Assembly: GCA_002291875.1 (NCBI GenBank) | Contig: DBAV01000127.1 | Coordinates: forward strand, 1-20,403 | Length of the DNA stretch: 20,403 nt | Direction: 5' to 3' | DNA from: Hyphomonadaceae bacterium UBA1001 | GTDB lineage: Bacteria > Pseudomonadota > Alphaproteobacteria > Caulobacterales > Aquidulcibacteraceae | Shown here: one piece after another, positions 6,947-14,805 of the stretch | Numbering within the stretch: the stretch's first letter is position 1 | How the letters are laid out: the number at the start of each line of letters is the position of its first letter | Program-made: the position numbers and the translations under genes | The notes under the pieces: model-generated | What the model was told of the DNA's origin: nothing | Databases searched by the model: none | The model's input: only the letters and a program-made list of their open reading frames with translations

Positions 6947-9082
6947 ATGTGGCAAAAGCTGTCGATCGGGCGCAAGATTCCAGTCGCGATCCTGGGACTG
7001 GCTGCGGTCGTCGGCGTGGGCGTGGCCACGGTCGCCGCCCTGACAGCGGCAACGGCGGTGCGTGAGGCGACGCGCGCAAATCTGCTGGCGGTGACCCAGG
7101 ACCGGGCGGCGCGCCTCGAGGACTATTTCGCCACCATCGAGGAAGACCTGCGCGTCACGGCCGCCAGCGGCGAAACCCTGGCCGCCCTCCGCGCCTTTGG
7201 CACGGCCTTCGACGCCATGGGGCCGGGCGCCTCCGACGCGTTGAAGCAGGCCTTTATCCGCGACAATCCAAACCCACTGGGCCAGAAACACAAGCTCGAC
7301 TCGGTTGGCGACGGCAGCCGCTATGATGCGGCCCATGCCCGCTTCCATCCCTGGTTCCGGCAGTTGCTGGACGAACGCGGCTATTATGACGTGTTCCTGT
7401 TCGCCCCGGACGGAGACCTGGTTTACACGGTCTTCAAGGAAGAGGACTTTTCGACCAGCTTCGCGGCGTCCGGCACCGGGCGCTGGCGCGATACGGACCT
7501 GGGCGGGGCCTTCCGTGCGGCACTGGATGCCCCTGCGGGCGAGACGGTATTCCTTGATTTCGAGGCCTATGCGCCTTCGAACGGGGTGCCGGCGGCCTTC
7601 ATGGCGACCCCGATCGTCGACAATGGACGGGTCATGGGCGTGCTGGCGTTCCAGATGCCGATCGCGCGGATCAACGCCATCATGGGCAGCACCGCCGGCA
7701 TGGGCGAAACCGGCGAGACGGTGATCGTGGGCCCCGACCGCCTGATGCGCAATGACAGTCGCCACACCGAGGGCGACGACATCCTGAAGGCCGAAATTCC
7801 CGCTATTCCGACCGATGGCAGCCTGCACGCCACGCGCCACCATCGCGGCATCGAAACGGTGATGGTGGGTGTTCCGCTGAAGATAGGCGACACCCAGTGG
7901 GAGGTCCTAGGTGTCAAGGCCGCCTCGGAGGCCTTTGCACCCGTGGGGCGCCTTGTGGGCATGGTGGCGCTCGCCGGATTGGCCCTGATGACGATCGCGG
8001 CGGTGGCCGGGGTGTTTCTGGCCCGGTCGATCACCGTGCCGCTGAGGCGCGCGGTGGACGCCACCTCGGCGCTGGCGCGCGGTGTGACCTCGGTCGACCT
8101 GACCGATGCCGGCCGCCGCGACGAGATCGGCGATATTGCGCGGGCCCTGTCGATCTTTCGCGATGGTGCCATAGAGCGGGCGCGCCTCGAGGCGGCCGCG
8201 GCCACCGAGCGCGCCCAGGCCGCGCTGCGCCAGCAGAAGCTGGATACGTTGATCGCCGAATTCCGGGCCGGCGTGCAGGGGGTGCTGGCGACGCTGCGGT
8301 CGGAAACCGTCGCGATGGGCACGACCGCCCACACCCTAGGCATGGCCGCAAGACAGGCTTCGGGCGAGGCGGATGCGGCGCGTGAGGCGTCGGCCCGCGC
8401 CAGCTCGAATGTCGAAACGGTGGCAGCGGCGGCCGAGGAATTGTCCTCGTCGATTCGCGAGATCTCGACCCAGGCGCATGGCACCAATGCCGTGGTGGCG
8501 CGCGCCGCCGGCATGGCCGAAGAAACCGACCGCGACGTGGCTGCCCTCTCCACCGCAGCCGACCGGATCGGCGAGGCGGTGCAGCTGATCCGGGCCATCG
8601 CCGAACAGACCAATCTGCTGGCGCTGAACGCGACCATCGAGGCCGCGCGTGCGGGTGAGGCGGGCAGGGGCTTTGCGGTGGTCGCCTCCGAGGTCAAGGC
8701 CCTGGCCACCCAGACCGCCAGGGTGACCGAAGAGATTGGCCAGCAGATCGCTGCGGTCCAGGCTTCGACCGGAGAGGCGGTGGCGGCGATCCGCTCGATC
8801 GGCTCGACCATTGCCGAGGTGCGCAGCTTTGCCACCTCGATTGCCACCGCCGTCGAACAGCAGAACAGCGCCACCGCCGAAATCTCGCGTGCGATCTCGG
8901 ACGCCTCCGAAGGGTCGCGGCAGGTGCTGGGCAATGTCCAGTCGGTTGCCGGGTCGATCGACGGCACGGCGCACGAGGCCGCCCGTGTCCAGGACGCCAG
9001 TTCCCAGCTGCGGGCCGCCTCGGACCGGCTGTCGCAGACCGTCGAGCATTTCCTGGCAGAGGTTGCGCGCGACGCGGCCTGA
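6947..9082 (+). CDS. Methyl-accepting chemotaxis protein
   Basis: A 711-residue transmembrane chemoreceptor. The first membrane helix is at about 12-36. A periplasmic sensor of about 300 residues follows, with Cache-like strands such as YYDVFLFAPDGDLVYTVF and AAFMATPIVDNGRVMGVLAFQ. The second membrane helix is at about 335-362 and is followed by a HAMP domain (about 362-415) containing RRDEIGDIARAL. A long coiled-coil signalling domain ends the protein. Its hairpin tip, EQTNLLALNATIEAARAGE (about 552-570), is the CheA/CheW contact region. No NWETF-type CheR tether is seen at the C-terminus. The start at 6947 follows GAAGGGG seven bases upstream; the open frame extends far upstream only because of base composition. 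No che genes are adjacent, so it is an isolated receptor. The ligand is unknown. Confidence 0.95.
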   Translation: MWQKLSIGRKIPVAILGLAAVVGVGVATVAALTAATAVREATRANLLAVTQDRAARLEDYFATIEEDLRVTAASGETLAALRAFGTAFDAMGPGASDALKQAFIRDNPNPLGQKHKLDSVGDGSRYDAAHARFHPWFRQLLDERGYYDVFLFAPDGDLVYTVFKEEDFSTSFAASGTGRWRDTDLGGAFRAALDAPAGETVFLDFEAYAPSNGVPAAFMATPIVDNGRVMGVLAFQMPIARINAIMGSTAGMGETGETVIVGPDRLMRNDSRHTEGDDILKAEIPAIPTDGSLHATRHHRGIETVMVGVPLKIGDTQWEVLGVKAASEAFAPVGRLVGMVALAGLALMTIAAVAGVFLARSITVPLRRAVDATSALARGVTSVDLTDAGRRDEIGDIARALSIFRDGAIERARLEAAAATERAQAALRQQKLDTLIAEFRAGVQGVLATLRSETVAMGTTAHTLGMAARQASGEADAAREASARASSNVETVAAAAEELSSSIREISTQAHGTNAVVARAAGMAEETDRDVAALSTAADRIGEAVQLIRAIAEQTNLLALNATIEAARAGEAGRGFAVVASEVKALATQTARVTEEIGQQIAAVQASTGEAVAAIRSIGSTIAEVRSFATSIATAVEQQNSATAEISRAISDASEGSRQVLGNVQSVAGSIDGTAHEAARVQDASSQLRAASDRLSQTVEHFLAEVARDAA

Positions 9083-9166
9083 GGGCGGGCACACCGCCAC
9101 GCGCACCGCGCGCCGCCGGTCCCGCGTCCGCCCTGCGGCCGCTGGTGTGGACGGATGGATTCCGCC

Positions 9167-9195
9167 TTGCCATGGATGCGAGAATGTTCTATTTT
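9167..9195 (+). promoter_or_regulatory. Sigma70-type promoter of the SOS-boxed gene
   Basis: The -35 element is TTGCCA (9167-9172), then exactly 17 bp, then the -10 element TATTTT (9190-9195). The predicted start of transcription falls about 7 bases later, at 9202-9203, on the first ATG of the downstream gene. The message would therefore be leaderless, which fits the absence of any ribosome site. Confidence 0.65.
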
Positions 9196-9200
9196 TGTTC
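9186..9200 (+). promoter_or_regulatory. LexA operator (SOS box), alphaproteobacterial type
   Basis: The sequence is GTTC, seven bases (TATTTTT), GTTC: the direct-repeat GTTC-N7-GTTC box recognised by LexA in Alphaproteobacteria, with the AT-rich spacer usual for strong sites. It covers the -10 element and the predicted transcription start, the position expected for repression. It ends two bases before the ATG at 9203. It is the only exact match I noticed in the window. Confidence 0.78.
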
Positions 9201-9202
9201 TG

Positions 9203-10045
9203 ATGCAGATGTCCGCCCCCGAGACCGCAGCCGCTTTCGATCCCGCGTTCGCGGCGGTCGGTGCGGCCATGGTCACCATGGGGGCGCAGGGGCGCGCCAT
9301 TGCCCTGCGCCTGCAGGCTGACACGGCCGAGCCAGGCGAGGGGCGCACCCTGCGCAGGCTGGTGACCCGCATGCGCGAGGCGTTGCGGATGCGCGCAGTG
9401 TGGGCTCACGGGCGCGGCATCGCGCTCGACGACCGGGCCGCGCTGGACGATCTCGCTGCCATGCTGGCGGGGTTGACACCGCTGCTTCAGGCCGCCGGCG
9501 CGCGCCTGCAGGCGGGGCGGGCCGAACCCGACGATCTCGATGTGATCATGCGCATTTCGCGCCTGAACTGCGCGTGCCTGGCGCTGGTTCACCGCCTCCA
9601 GCGTCCGCGCCAACAGCGCGACGCCGACCCTGCGGGAATCGCTCCCCCTGAACCTCAGGGCGCAGCGGCGTGCTCAGCGACGGGCCCTGCGACGGGCGCC
9701 GCGCCGCACCGCCCTGCCTGGGACGACGCGGCATCGAACCCGCCCGCGCCTGTCGGCGGGGCCGAAGCCTGCAGCGCAATGGGCGCCGAGGACAGCATTG
9801 CCATGTTTTCAGCGGACGAAGTGGATGCCCTGCGCGACATCTTCATCAGCGCCGGGATGCCCCCACCCGATCTGGGCCACCTGCTGGCCACCGACGGTGC
9901 ACCTCTCGCCGGAATGCAGGACCCAAGGCTGACACCGGGTCCTTCTCAACAGGCGCGCCAGGGGGACCGTGTGCAGGTGACTGGGCGGCTCAATCGCCGC
10001 CAGCGGCGGCGCCATCGCGCACTTCACCAGACCGGGCCGCCCTGA
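9203..10045 (+). CDS. Unknown protein under predicted LexA (SOS) control
   Basis: A 280-residue protein that I do not recognise. Residues about 5-140 are predicted mostly helical, with arginine-rich amphipathic stretches (LRRLVTRMREALRMR) and a short NCACL segment. A low-complexity linker rich in Ala, Pro and Gly follows (about 145-195). Next is a second ordered helix-like block beginning MFSADEVDALRDIF (about 201-214), and the protein ends in a basic tail containing RLNRRQRRRHR (about 261-271). There is no membrane segment and no enzyme motif. Starts at 9203 or 9209 are both possible; neither has a ribosome site, consistent with a leaderless message from the promoter at 9167. The codon pattern supports coding throughout, though less clearly in the linker. 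Induction after DNA damage is predicted from the SOS box. The gene ends 24 bp before the convergent phaB. Confidence 0.72.
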   Translation: MQMSAPETAAAFDPAFAAVGAAMVTMGAQGRAIALRLQADTAEPGEGRTLRRLVTRMREALRMRAVWAHGRGIALDDRAALDDLAAMLAGLTPLLQAAGARLQAGRAEPDDLDVIMRISRLNCACLALVHRLQRPRQQRDADPAGIAPPEPQGAAACSATGPATGAAPHRPAWDDAASNPPAPVGGAEACSAMGAEDSIAMFSADEVDALRDIFISAGMPPPDLGHLLATDGAPLAGMQDPRLTPGPSQQARQGDRVQVTGRLNRRQRRRHRALHQTGPP

Positions 10046-10069
10046 ACCCTGCGGCGCCATGCCGTGTGG

Positions 10070-10792
10070 TCAGGCGGCGATGTATTGTGCGCCGTTGATG
10101 GTCAGGGTGGCGCCATTGATGAAGCCGGGATCCTCGACCAGGAACAGGACAGCCCGCGCAATCTCGTCCGCCTCGCCCAGGCGGCCCACCGGAATGCCGG
10201 CCTTCACCTTGTCCAGGGCCTCGGGCTTCATCGCGGCAACCATCTCGGTGGCGATATAGCCGGGCGCGATGGCGTTGACGGTGATGCCCTTTGCGGCGCC
10301 CTCCTGGGCCAAAGCGCGGGTGAAGCCGATCATTCCGGCCTTGGCCGCAGAATAGTTGGACTGGCCGATCTGGCCCTTCTGGCCATTGATCGACGAGATG
10401 TTGACGATGCGGCCCCAGCCGCGCGTGCGCATGCCCTCGATGACGTGGCGCGTGGTGTTGAACACGCTGTCGAGGTCGGTGCGGATCACCTCGGCCCACT
10501 GCTGCGCGCTCATCTTGTGCAGGAAGGCGTCGCGCGTGATCCCGGCATTGTTGACCAGCACCTCGACCGGCCCGTGCGCCGCTTCGATGGCGGCGATGGC
10601 GGCGCCACAGCCCTCGAAGTCACCGACGTCGAACCTCGACACGGCGATGCCGGTGTCCGCCCGAAAAGCTTCGGCGGCGGCGTCATTGCCCCCGTAATTG
10701 GCCACAACCGTATGGCCGGCATCGCGCAGGGCGGTCGAGATCGCCGCCCCGATACCCCGCGTTCCGCCCGTGACCAGCGCCACCTTCCCCAT
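10070..10792 (-). CDS. phaB: Acetoacetyl-CoA reductase (NADPH), PhaB type
   Basis: A 240-residue short-chain dehydrogenase that reduces acetoacetyl-CoA to (R)-3-hydroxybutyryl-CoA for polyhydroxybutyrate synthesis in the cytoplasm. The cofactor loop TGGTRGIG (8-15), NNAG (81-84) and the catalytic set S134, Y147 and K151 are present. The stretch NISSINGQKGQIGQ...NYSAAKAG is diagnostic of PhaB rather than FabG. Start ATG 10792 follows GGAGG eight bases upstream; the ATG at 10819 has no such site. The usual partners phaA and phaC are not in the window, so it is not in a pha operon here. Length matches the family. Confidence 0.9.
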   Translation of the reverse strand: MGKVALVTGGTRGIGAAISTALRDAGHTVVANYGGNDAAAEAFRADTGIAVSRFDVGDFEGCGAAIAAIEAAHGPVEVLVNNAGITRDAFLHKMSAQQWAEVIRTDLDSVFNTTRHVIEGMRTRGWGRIVNISSINGQKGQIGQSNYSAAKAGMIGFTRALAQEGAAKGITVNAIAPGYIATEMVAAMKPEALDKVKAGIPVGRLGEADEIARAVLFLVEDPGFINGATLTINGAQYIAA

Positions 10793-10891
10793 GCCGTCAT
10801 CCTCCGTTCGCGCCGGCACAGCCGGGCAATGTCCGTCAGCGCGCGTGCTGGCACCGCGCCTGCACCGGCCGCAAGATGTGTATGCGCAAAC

Positions 10892-11560
10892 CTACTGTGT
10901 TTGAGGGGGCCCGCGTCCGTCCTCGGGCCGGGTGCCCTCGGCGGCGGCAACCGGTGTCCCGTCGGCCTTGCTGGCCTCGTTGACCGCCAGGAACAGCTGG
11001 CTGCCCCAGAACAGCATGGACAGCGCCACATCCCCGAATGTGTTGTAGGTCACCCAGACATCGGTGGGCTGGGTGCGCCACACCAGCTCGTTGATGACGG
11101 CCAGGACCACGTAAAAGACACCCGCCCGGATCGCCATCGTGCGCCAGCGCGCGTCCGACAGCTCGAGCACGAACCCCATCATCGTCTTCAGCACGTTGCG
11201 GTTCAGCGCCACCGATCCCAGCAGCAGCAACGCCATCACGCCATAGATGATGGTGGGCCGCATCTTCACGAAACTGGGGTCGTCCAGCCAGATGGTCAGG
11301 CCCGACGTGACCAGGATCAGCGCGAAGGTCAGCAGCGCGATCGGCGAAACCATGCGCTCCTTGAGCCAGCCATAGACGAATGCCAGCGCCGCGACCGGAA
11401 CGAAGACCATGGTGGCATTGATGATCGCGGTTTCCGGGTCACCGCGGTTGAAGATCTGGAAGGCGACGAAGAACGTCACCGCCGGCCCCAGATCGACGAT
11501 CATCCGGGTGGTGGAGACCTTTTTGGTGCCAGGCACGGCATCAGGGTCAGGCGCGGTCAT
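10892..11560 (-). CDS. yciB: Inner membrane-spanning protein YciB (intracellular septation protein A family)
   Basis: A 222-residue polytopic membrane protein with the family landmarks. These are a first segment with DLGPAVTFFVAF, then TIWLDDPSFVKMRPTIIYG, then a LALLLLG-type helix, and finally the AVINELVWRTQPTDVWVTY and FG segments near the C-terminus. About five membrane helices are visible. The family affects cell-envelope and septum integrity (also named ispA/ispZ); its exact mechanism is unsettled. The start at 11560 gives a short polar N-terminus; the upstream in-frame ATG at 11653 is less likely. The ribosome site is weak. It lies 99 bp upstream of phaB on the same strand and could be co-transcribed with it. 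Confidence 0.9.
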   Translation of the reverse strand: MTAPDPDAVPGTKKVSTTRMIVDLGPAVTFFVAFQIFNRGDPETAIINATMVFVPVAALAFVYGWLKERMVSPIALLTFALILVTSGLTIWLDDPSFVKMRPTIIYGVMALLLLGSVALNRNVLKTMMGFVLELSDARWRTMAIRAGVFYVVLAVINELVWRTQPTDVWVTYNTFGDVALSMLFWGSQLFLAVNEASKADGTPVAAAEGTRPEDGRGPPQTQ

Positions 11561-11693
11561 GGGGAAGCTCGGTCCATGGCAAAGGGCGCCCGACGAGGGC
11601 GGGTCGTGGACTAGCCTGTCGCGCCGCCAAGAACCAGCGTCCGCCTGCGCCATGCGTTGCCGTCAGCAAGCCGACGCACGGCAGGACGCACCC

Positions 11694-11722
11694 TTGACCC
11701 GTTTGCCCCGCCATCGCATATC
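11694..11722 (+). promoter_or_regulatory. Possible promoter of a short transcript
   Basis: TTGACC (11694-11699), a 17-bp spacer and CATATC (11717-11722) form a plausible sigma70-type pair. The -10 is a modest match. It deserves note because a strong terminator follows within 70 bp on the same strand and no gene lies between. Confidence 0.35.
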
Positions 11723-11728
11723 ACCAAG

Positions 11729-11789
11729 CGGATTGGGGATATCCCGGTCGGCATGGGGTTCCGGGTTCGCCCGGGCCCCATTGCTTTTT
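11729..11789 (+). ncRNA. Candidate small RNA between yciB and the DUF3800 remnant
   Basis: If the upstream promoter is used, transcription would start near 11729 and stop at the terminator, giving a transcript of about 60 nt. It would hold a small GGGATATCCC dyad (11736-11745) and the long terminator hairpin. No coding frame fits, and I recognise no known RNA family. Lacking this, the terminator has no obvious plus-strand gene to serve. Existence is inference from signals only. Confidence 0.3.
11751..11789 (+). terminator. Strong intrinsic terminator, TTCG-capped
   Basis: ATGGGG pairs with CCCCAT, then after a small internal loop CCGGG pairs with CCCGG around a TTCG tetraloop. An outer GC pair set with one bulge extends the stem, and CTTTTT follows immediately. 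The U-tract is on the plus strand, yet the nearest upstream plus-strand gene ends 1.7 kb away. Confidence 0.7.
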
Positions 11790-11838
11790 CAAGGAAACTC
11801 CTTCCAGCCGCTCTGCCCCCTGCCCAGTTTACCCGCGA

Positions 11839-12048
11839 TCACGTCGAAAGCGCGGTTCGGTTGGTTCGGACGCATTGCCCGCAAGCCGCATCGTGACCCC
11901 AATAACGAAATTTCAGCCGATGAAGCGCGGGGCCAACCCGGTCGACATAGACGTCGCGGCACAGAATGACAAAGGCGAGGACGAAAACCGGATAGCTTGG
12001 GTCGATGTTGCGCAGACCGTGGTCGCCACTCTCATCGGCATAGAACAA
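11839..12048 (-). pseudogene. Truncated DUF3800 protein remnant
   Basis: The first roughly 54 residues (FYADESGDHGL, IDPSYPVFVLAF, ALHRLKFRYWGHD) match the N-terminus of DUF3800 proteins, a predicted RNase H-like nuclease family common in mobile and defence regions. The family's catalytic Asp in ADESG is present. Similarity stops at GHDA near 11887, and the frame closes at 11839, whereas full members exceed 200 residues. Other frames downstream show no continuation, so the rest has been lost rather than frameshifted. The frame opens with TTG at 12048; an upstream stop limits it to about a dozen more residues. Probably non-functional. Confidence 0.68.
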
Positions 12049-12062
12049 CGAGGTCGGCCCAG

Positions 12063-12080
12063 CGCTCCGGCACCGGGGCG
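12063..12080. repeat. Inverted repeat downstream of hemB
   Basis: CGCTCCGG and CCGGGGCG are separated by CA and form an 8-bp stem with one G-T wobble, 20 bp past the hemB stop. No U-tract follows on the hemB strand, so it may only stabilise the 3' end of the message. Confidence 0.3.
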
Positions 12081-12099
12081 TTGTTCACTGGTTCTGCGC

Positions 12100-13101
12100 T
12101 CAACCTGCGCGGCCCATCAACGTCGCCGCTTTGGGCGCGAAATAGGTGACGATGGCGTCGGCGCCGGCGCGGCGGAAAGCCAGCAGGGTCTCCAGCATCA
12201 CCCGGTCGCCGTCGATCCAGCCATTCGCGGCCGCAGCCATGATCTGCGCGTATTCGCCCGAGACCTGGAAGGCCAGGGTCGGCACCCCGAACGCCCCCTT
12301 CACGCGCGCCACGATATCCAGATAGGCCAGCCCCGGCTTGACCATCACCATGTCGGCCCCCTCGGCGATGTCCATCGCCACCTCGCGCAGGGCCTCGTCG
12401 GTGTTGGCAGGGTCCATCTGATAGGTCTTCTTGTCACCCTTCAGCGCGGCCGCCGACCCGATCGCCTCGCGATAGGGACCGTAAAAGCCCGACGCATACT
12501 TGGCGGCATAGGACAGGATCAGCGTGTCGCCGAACCCCTCGCCATCCAGCGCGGCGCGAATCGCACCCACCCGTCCGTCCATCATGTCCGAGGGCGCCAC
12601 CACGTCGGCGCCCGCGCGGGCCTGGACCACCGCCTGTTCGGCCAGCCGCGCCAGCGTGAGGTCGTTGTCGATGCGCCCTTCGACCAGCACCCCATCATGA
12701 CCATGATCGGTGAACGGGTCCAGCGCCACGTCCACGATCACGCCGACCTGGGGCGCAGCGGCCTTCATGGCCCTCACGGCACGGCAGACGAGCCCGTCCG
12801 GATTGGTCGCCTCGGTGCCGTCATTGTCCTTGAGCGCACCGTCGATGAAGGGAAACACCGCAATGGCCGGAATGCCGAGGTCGCGCGCCCGCACCGCCGC
12901 CGCGGCCGCTTCGGCGACATTCAGCCGATCAATGCCGGGCATGGCCGCGACCGGAATGCGGGGCGCCTCGCCATCATGAACCACGATCGCCCACACCAGG
13001 TCCGCAGGCGAGAGGTTGGTCTCGCGCACCAGGTCGCGCACCCAGGGGGCCTGGCGCAGGCGACGCGGGCGGGTTGCGGGAAAACGGCCGGAAAAGCTCA
13101 T
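12100..13101 (-). CDS. hemB: Delta-aminolevulinic acid dehydratase (porphobilinogen synthase)
   Basis: A 333-residue cytoplasmic enzyme that condenses two 5-aminolevulinate molecules to porphobilinogen, the second common step of tetrapyrrole synthesis. The two Schiff-base lysines are K201 in SYAAKYASGFYGP and K255 in MVMVKPGLAYLD. The metal loop reads DVALDPFTDHGHDG (124-137), with Asp where zinc enzymes have three Cys. This marks the magnesium/alkali-ion type found in Alphaproteobacteria and Pseudomonas. The ATG at 13101 gives the family's normal length and follows AGGGG about nine bases upstream; the longer open frame to 14286 is antisense to the next gene. It is divergent from the exported protein gene. 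Confidence 0.97.
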   Translation of the reverse strand: MSFSGRFPATRPRRLRQAPWVRDLVRETNLSPADLVWAIVVHDGEAPRIPVAAMPGIDRLNVAEAAAAAVRARDLGIPAIAVFPFIDGALKDNDGTEATNPDGLVCRAVRAMKAAAPQVGVIVDVALDPFTDHGHDGVLVEGRIDNDLTLARLAEQAVVQARAGADVVAPSDMMDGRVGAIRAALDGEGFGDTLILSYAAKYASGFYGPYREAIGSAAALKGDKKTYQMDPANTDEALREVAMDIAEGADMVMVKPGLAYLDIVARVKGAFGVPTLAFQVSGEYAQIMAAAANGWIDGDRVMLETLLAFRRAGADAIVTYFAPKAATLMGRAG

Positions 13102-13263
13102 GGATGGTGCCCCTGAAGACCGCGCCCCCATCCCATGGAACGCGGCCCGGGGCAAAGGCCGTGCGGCATTGGGGGGGGCAGCTGGCGCTTCAACCGCCAT
13201 TGACGGGGGAAAACAACGTGTCAGCGTCGGCCTGTGGACGCCGGTCACACGAAAGGATCGCCG

Positions 13264-14274
13264 ATGCGCAGGATGACCCGCTGGGCCAGCGTGGCGCTGT
13301 TGCCGCTGGCGCTGGGAGCCAATGCGGCGCCGGTCGCGGACTTTGATGCCGGCGCCGCAGCCTCGCGGTGCGTCTATGGTGCGCCCGGGCAGGCCGACCC
13401 CGGCAATGCCGACCAGGTGCGCCAGCTGGCCGAAGTTCGGGGTGGGCTGGCGCGCTATGCCGATTTCCGGGTGGCCCAGCGTGAGGGATGGACCGCCTTT
13501 GGTGGCGACGAGCCCCTGATGGGCCAGCACTTCGTGCCACCGCGCGGCACGCTGGATTACGTGCACGGCCAGACAATCGATTTCTCGCGGCCGAATGTTC
13601 TGATGGACACGCGGATGGACGGCAGGATGGTGCTGGTGGGCGCGGCGTTCATCGTGCGTATCGCACCGGGCGAGCCCCTGCCGGCGGGCCTCTCGGGCGA
13701 TGGCGACCGCTGGCATGTCCACAATGTCGAGGATGCCTTTCTGGCCATGACCGAAACACGCCCCCTGCTGCGGGGGCTGGGCGAATGGTGGCTGACCGAG
13801 GAAAAGCGGCGGACGGGTGACAACCGGACGCGCCTTGCGATGCTGCACACCTGGGTGCTCGAGCCCAATTCGGACGGGATGTTTGCCGACTTCAACCGCA
13901 CCCTGCCCTATCGCGAGCTTGGCCTGCCCCTCGCGTTCGCGCGCACCGCCAGCCTCTCGGCCGGTCGCGGCCTGCATCTGGCCACCGACAATGGCTGCGC
14001 GGAGACCATCGAGCCGGACTTCTGGATGGCAGCCGCGACGGGGCGCCAGCAAGGCACGCTTCGCCGGGCGTGCCGGGCTGCACGCGACGAGGTGCGCGCC
14101 GCCCTGCGACGTGATGCGGGGGCCGACGAACTGAATGCGGTTGCCGAGACGGCCTGGGGGCGCTTTGAAGCCACGGTGAACGCCGTCCTCAGCCCCGAGC
14201 AGCAGCTCCGCCTCGCCGCGATCGTCGAGAATGGCGGCCACGGAAATCACCGGACCCAGGTTCCGGCCGGCTGA
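13264..14274 (+). CDS. Exported protein of unknown function with conserved His and FADFN motifs
   Basis: A 336-residue protein with a signal peptide (about 1-22, ending GANAA). No named family comes to mind, but the layout recalls secreted hypothetical proteins with an MGxHF motif, a P-x-VLM strand, a strand like LVGAAFIV, and an HxW...N.DGMFADFN block. Here these appear as MGQHFV (85-90), RPNVLMD (108-114), MVLVGAAFIV (121-130), RWHVHN (148-153), LHTWV (193-197) and DGMFADFN (203-210). Conserved-looking H88, H150, H152 and H194 could bind a metal. The C-terminal third is helical and arginine-rich. ATG 13264 follows AAAGGA six bases upstream, so the ATG at 13234 is rejected. It ends 15 bp from the convergent GNAT gene. 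Confidence 0.82.
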   Translation: MRRMTRWASVALLPLALGANAAPVADFDAGAAASRCVYGAPGQADPGNADQVRQLAEVRGGLARYADFRVAQREGWTAFGGDEPLMGQHFVPPRGTLDYVHGQTIDFSRPNVLMDTRMDGRMVLVGAAFIVRIAPGEPLPAGLSGDGDRWHVHNVEDAFLAMTETRPLLRGLGEWWLTEEKRRTGDNRTRLAMLHTWVLEPNSDGMFADFNRTLPYRELGLPLAFARTASLSAGRGLHLATDNGCAETIEPDFWMAAATGRQQGTLRRACRAARDEVRAALRRDAGADELNAVAETAWGRFEATVNAVLSPEQQLRLAAIVENGGHGNHRTQVPAG

Positions 14275-14289
14275 GGCCGCGCTCAACGA

Positions 14290-14805
14290 TCACGGCAATG
14301 CGCGCCGCATGAAGCAGCGCCGCGAGACATCCAGAAATGGCCGCTGGCCCGCCTCGATCTCCAGCATCCAGGGCGTGAGGTCGGCGCGGGCGATCTCTTC
14401 AAAGCCCAGCCGCGCATAAAAGGGCCCGTTCCACGCCACGTCGCGGAATGTCGACAGCACCACGCCCCTCGCGCCCAGCGACCTGGCCGCATCGCCGAAG
14501 TGACCGACCAGCGCCGCGCCGATGCCCCGCCGCCCGTGGCTTTCGAGGACATCGACCTGTTCGAGATACGCCTCGTCCGCCTGCATTCGACCCGTGATGA
14601 AACCCACGATCTGCCCCTCCGCGTCGGCGCAGAACGAAAGCCCGCCCGCGATGGCACGCCGGTGATCGTCCTGTGTCTCGACGGGCAGCGGGCCGCCGCG
14701 ATCCGCGAACATGCCGATCGCCCGGAAACGCGCCTCGCCCGCCGCCTCGATGGCCTGCAGGGCGGAGATGTCGGGGACACGCGTGGGGCGGATGGTGATG
14801 GGCAT
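14290..14805 (-). CDS. GNAT-family N-acetyltransferase
   Basis: A 171-residue protein with the GNAT fold. The N-terminal strand is ITIRPTRVPD. The strand-4 region is QIVGFITGR (65-73) and strand 5 is YLEQVDVL. The acetyl-CoA pyrophosphate loop is GRRGIGAALV (91-100), followed by NGPFYARLGFEEI (126-138), typical of the last helix and strand. It transfers an acetyl group from acetyl-CoA to an unidentified amine. ATG 14805 starts the first strand; the ribosome site is poor. It stands alone, convergent with the exported protein gene and divergent from hisN. Confidence 0.9.
   Translation of the reverse strand: MPITIRPTRVPDISALQAIEAAGEARFRAIGMFADRGGPLPVETQDDHRRAIAGGLSFCADAEGQIVGFITGRMQADEAYLEQVDVLESHGRRGIGAALVGHFGDAARSLGARGVVLSTFRDVAWNGPFYARLGFEEIARADLTPWMLEIEAGQRPFLDVSRRCFMRRALP

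Noticed and set aside
9084..9099. GGCGG/CCGCC hairpin after the chemoreceptor gene
   Set aside because: It is a short stem with no T-run, common by chance in such GC-rich DNA; not supported as a terminator.
13102..14286. Upstream extension of the hemB reading frame
   Set aside because: It runs antisense to the exported protein gene. HemB length, N-terminal motif and ribosome site all support the start at 13101.
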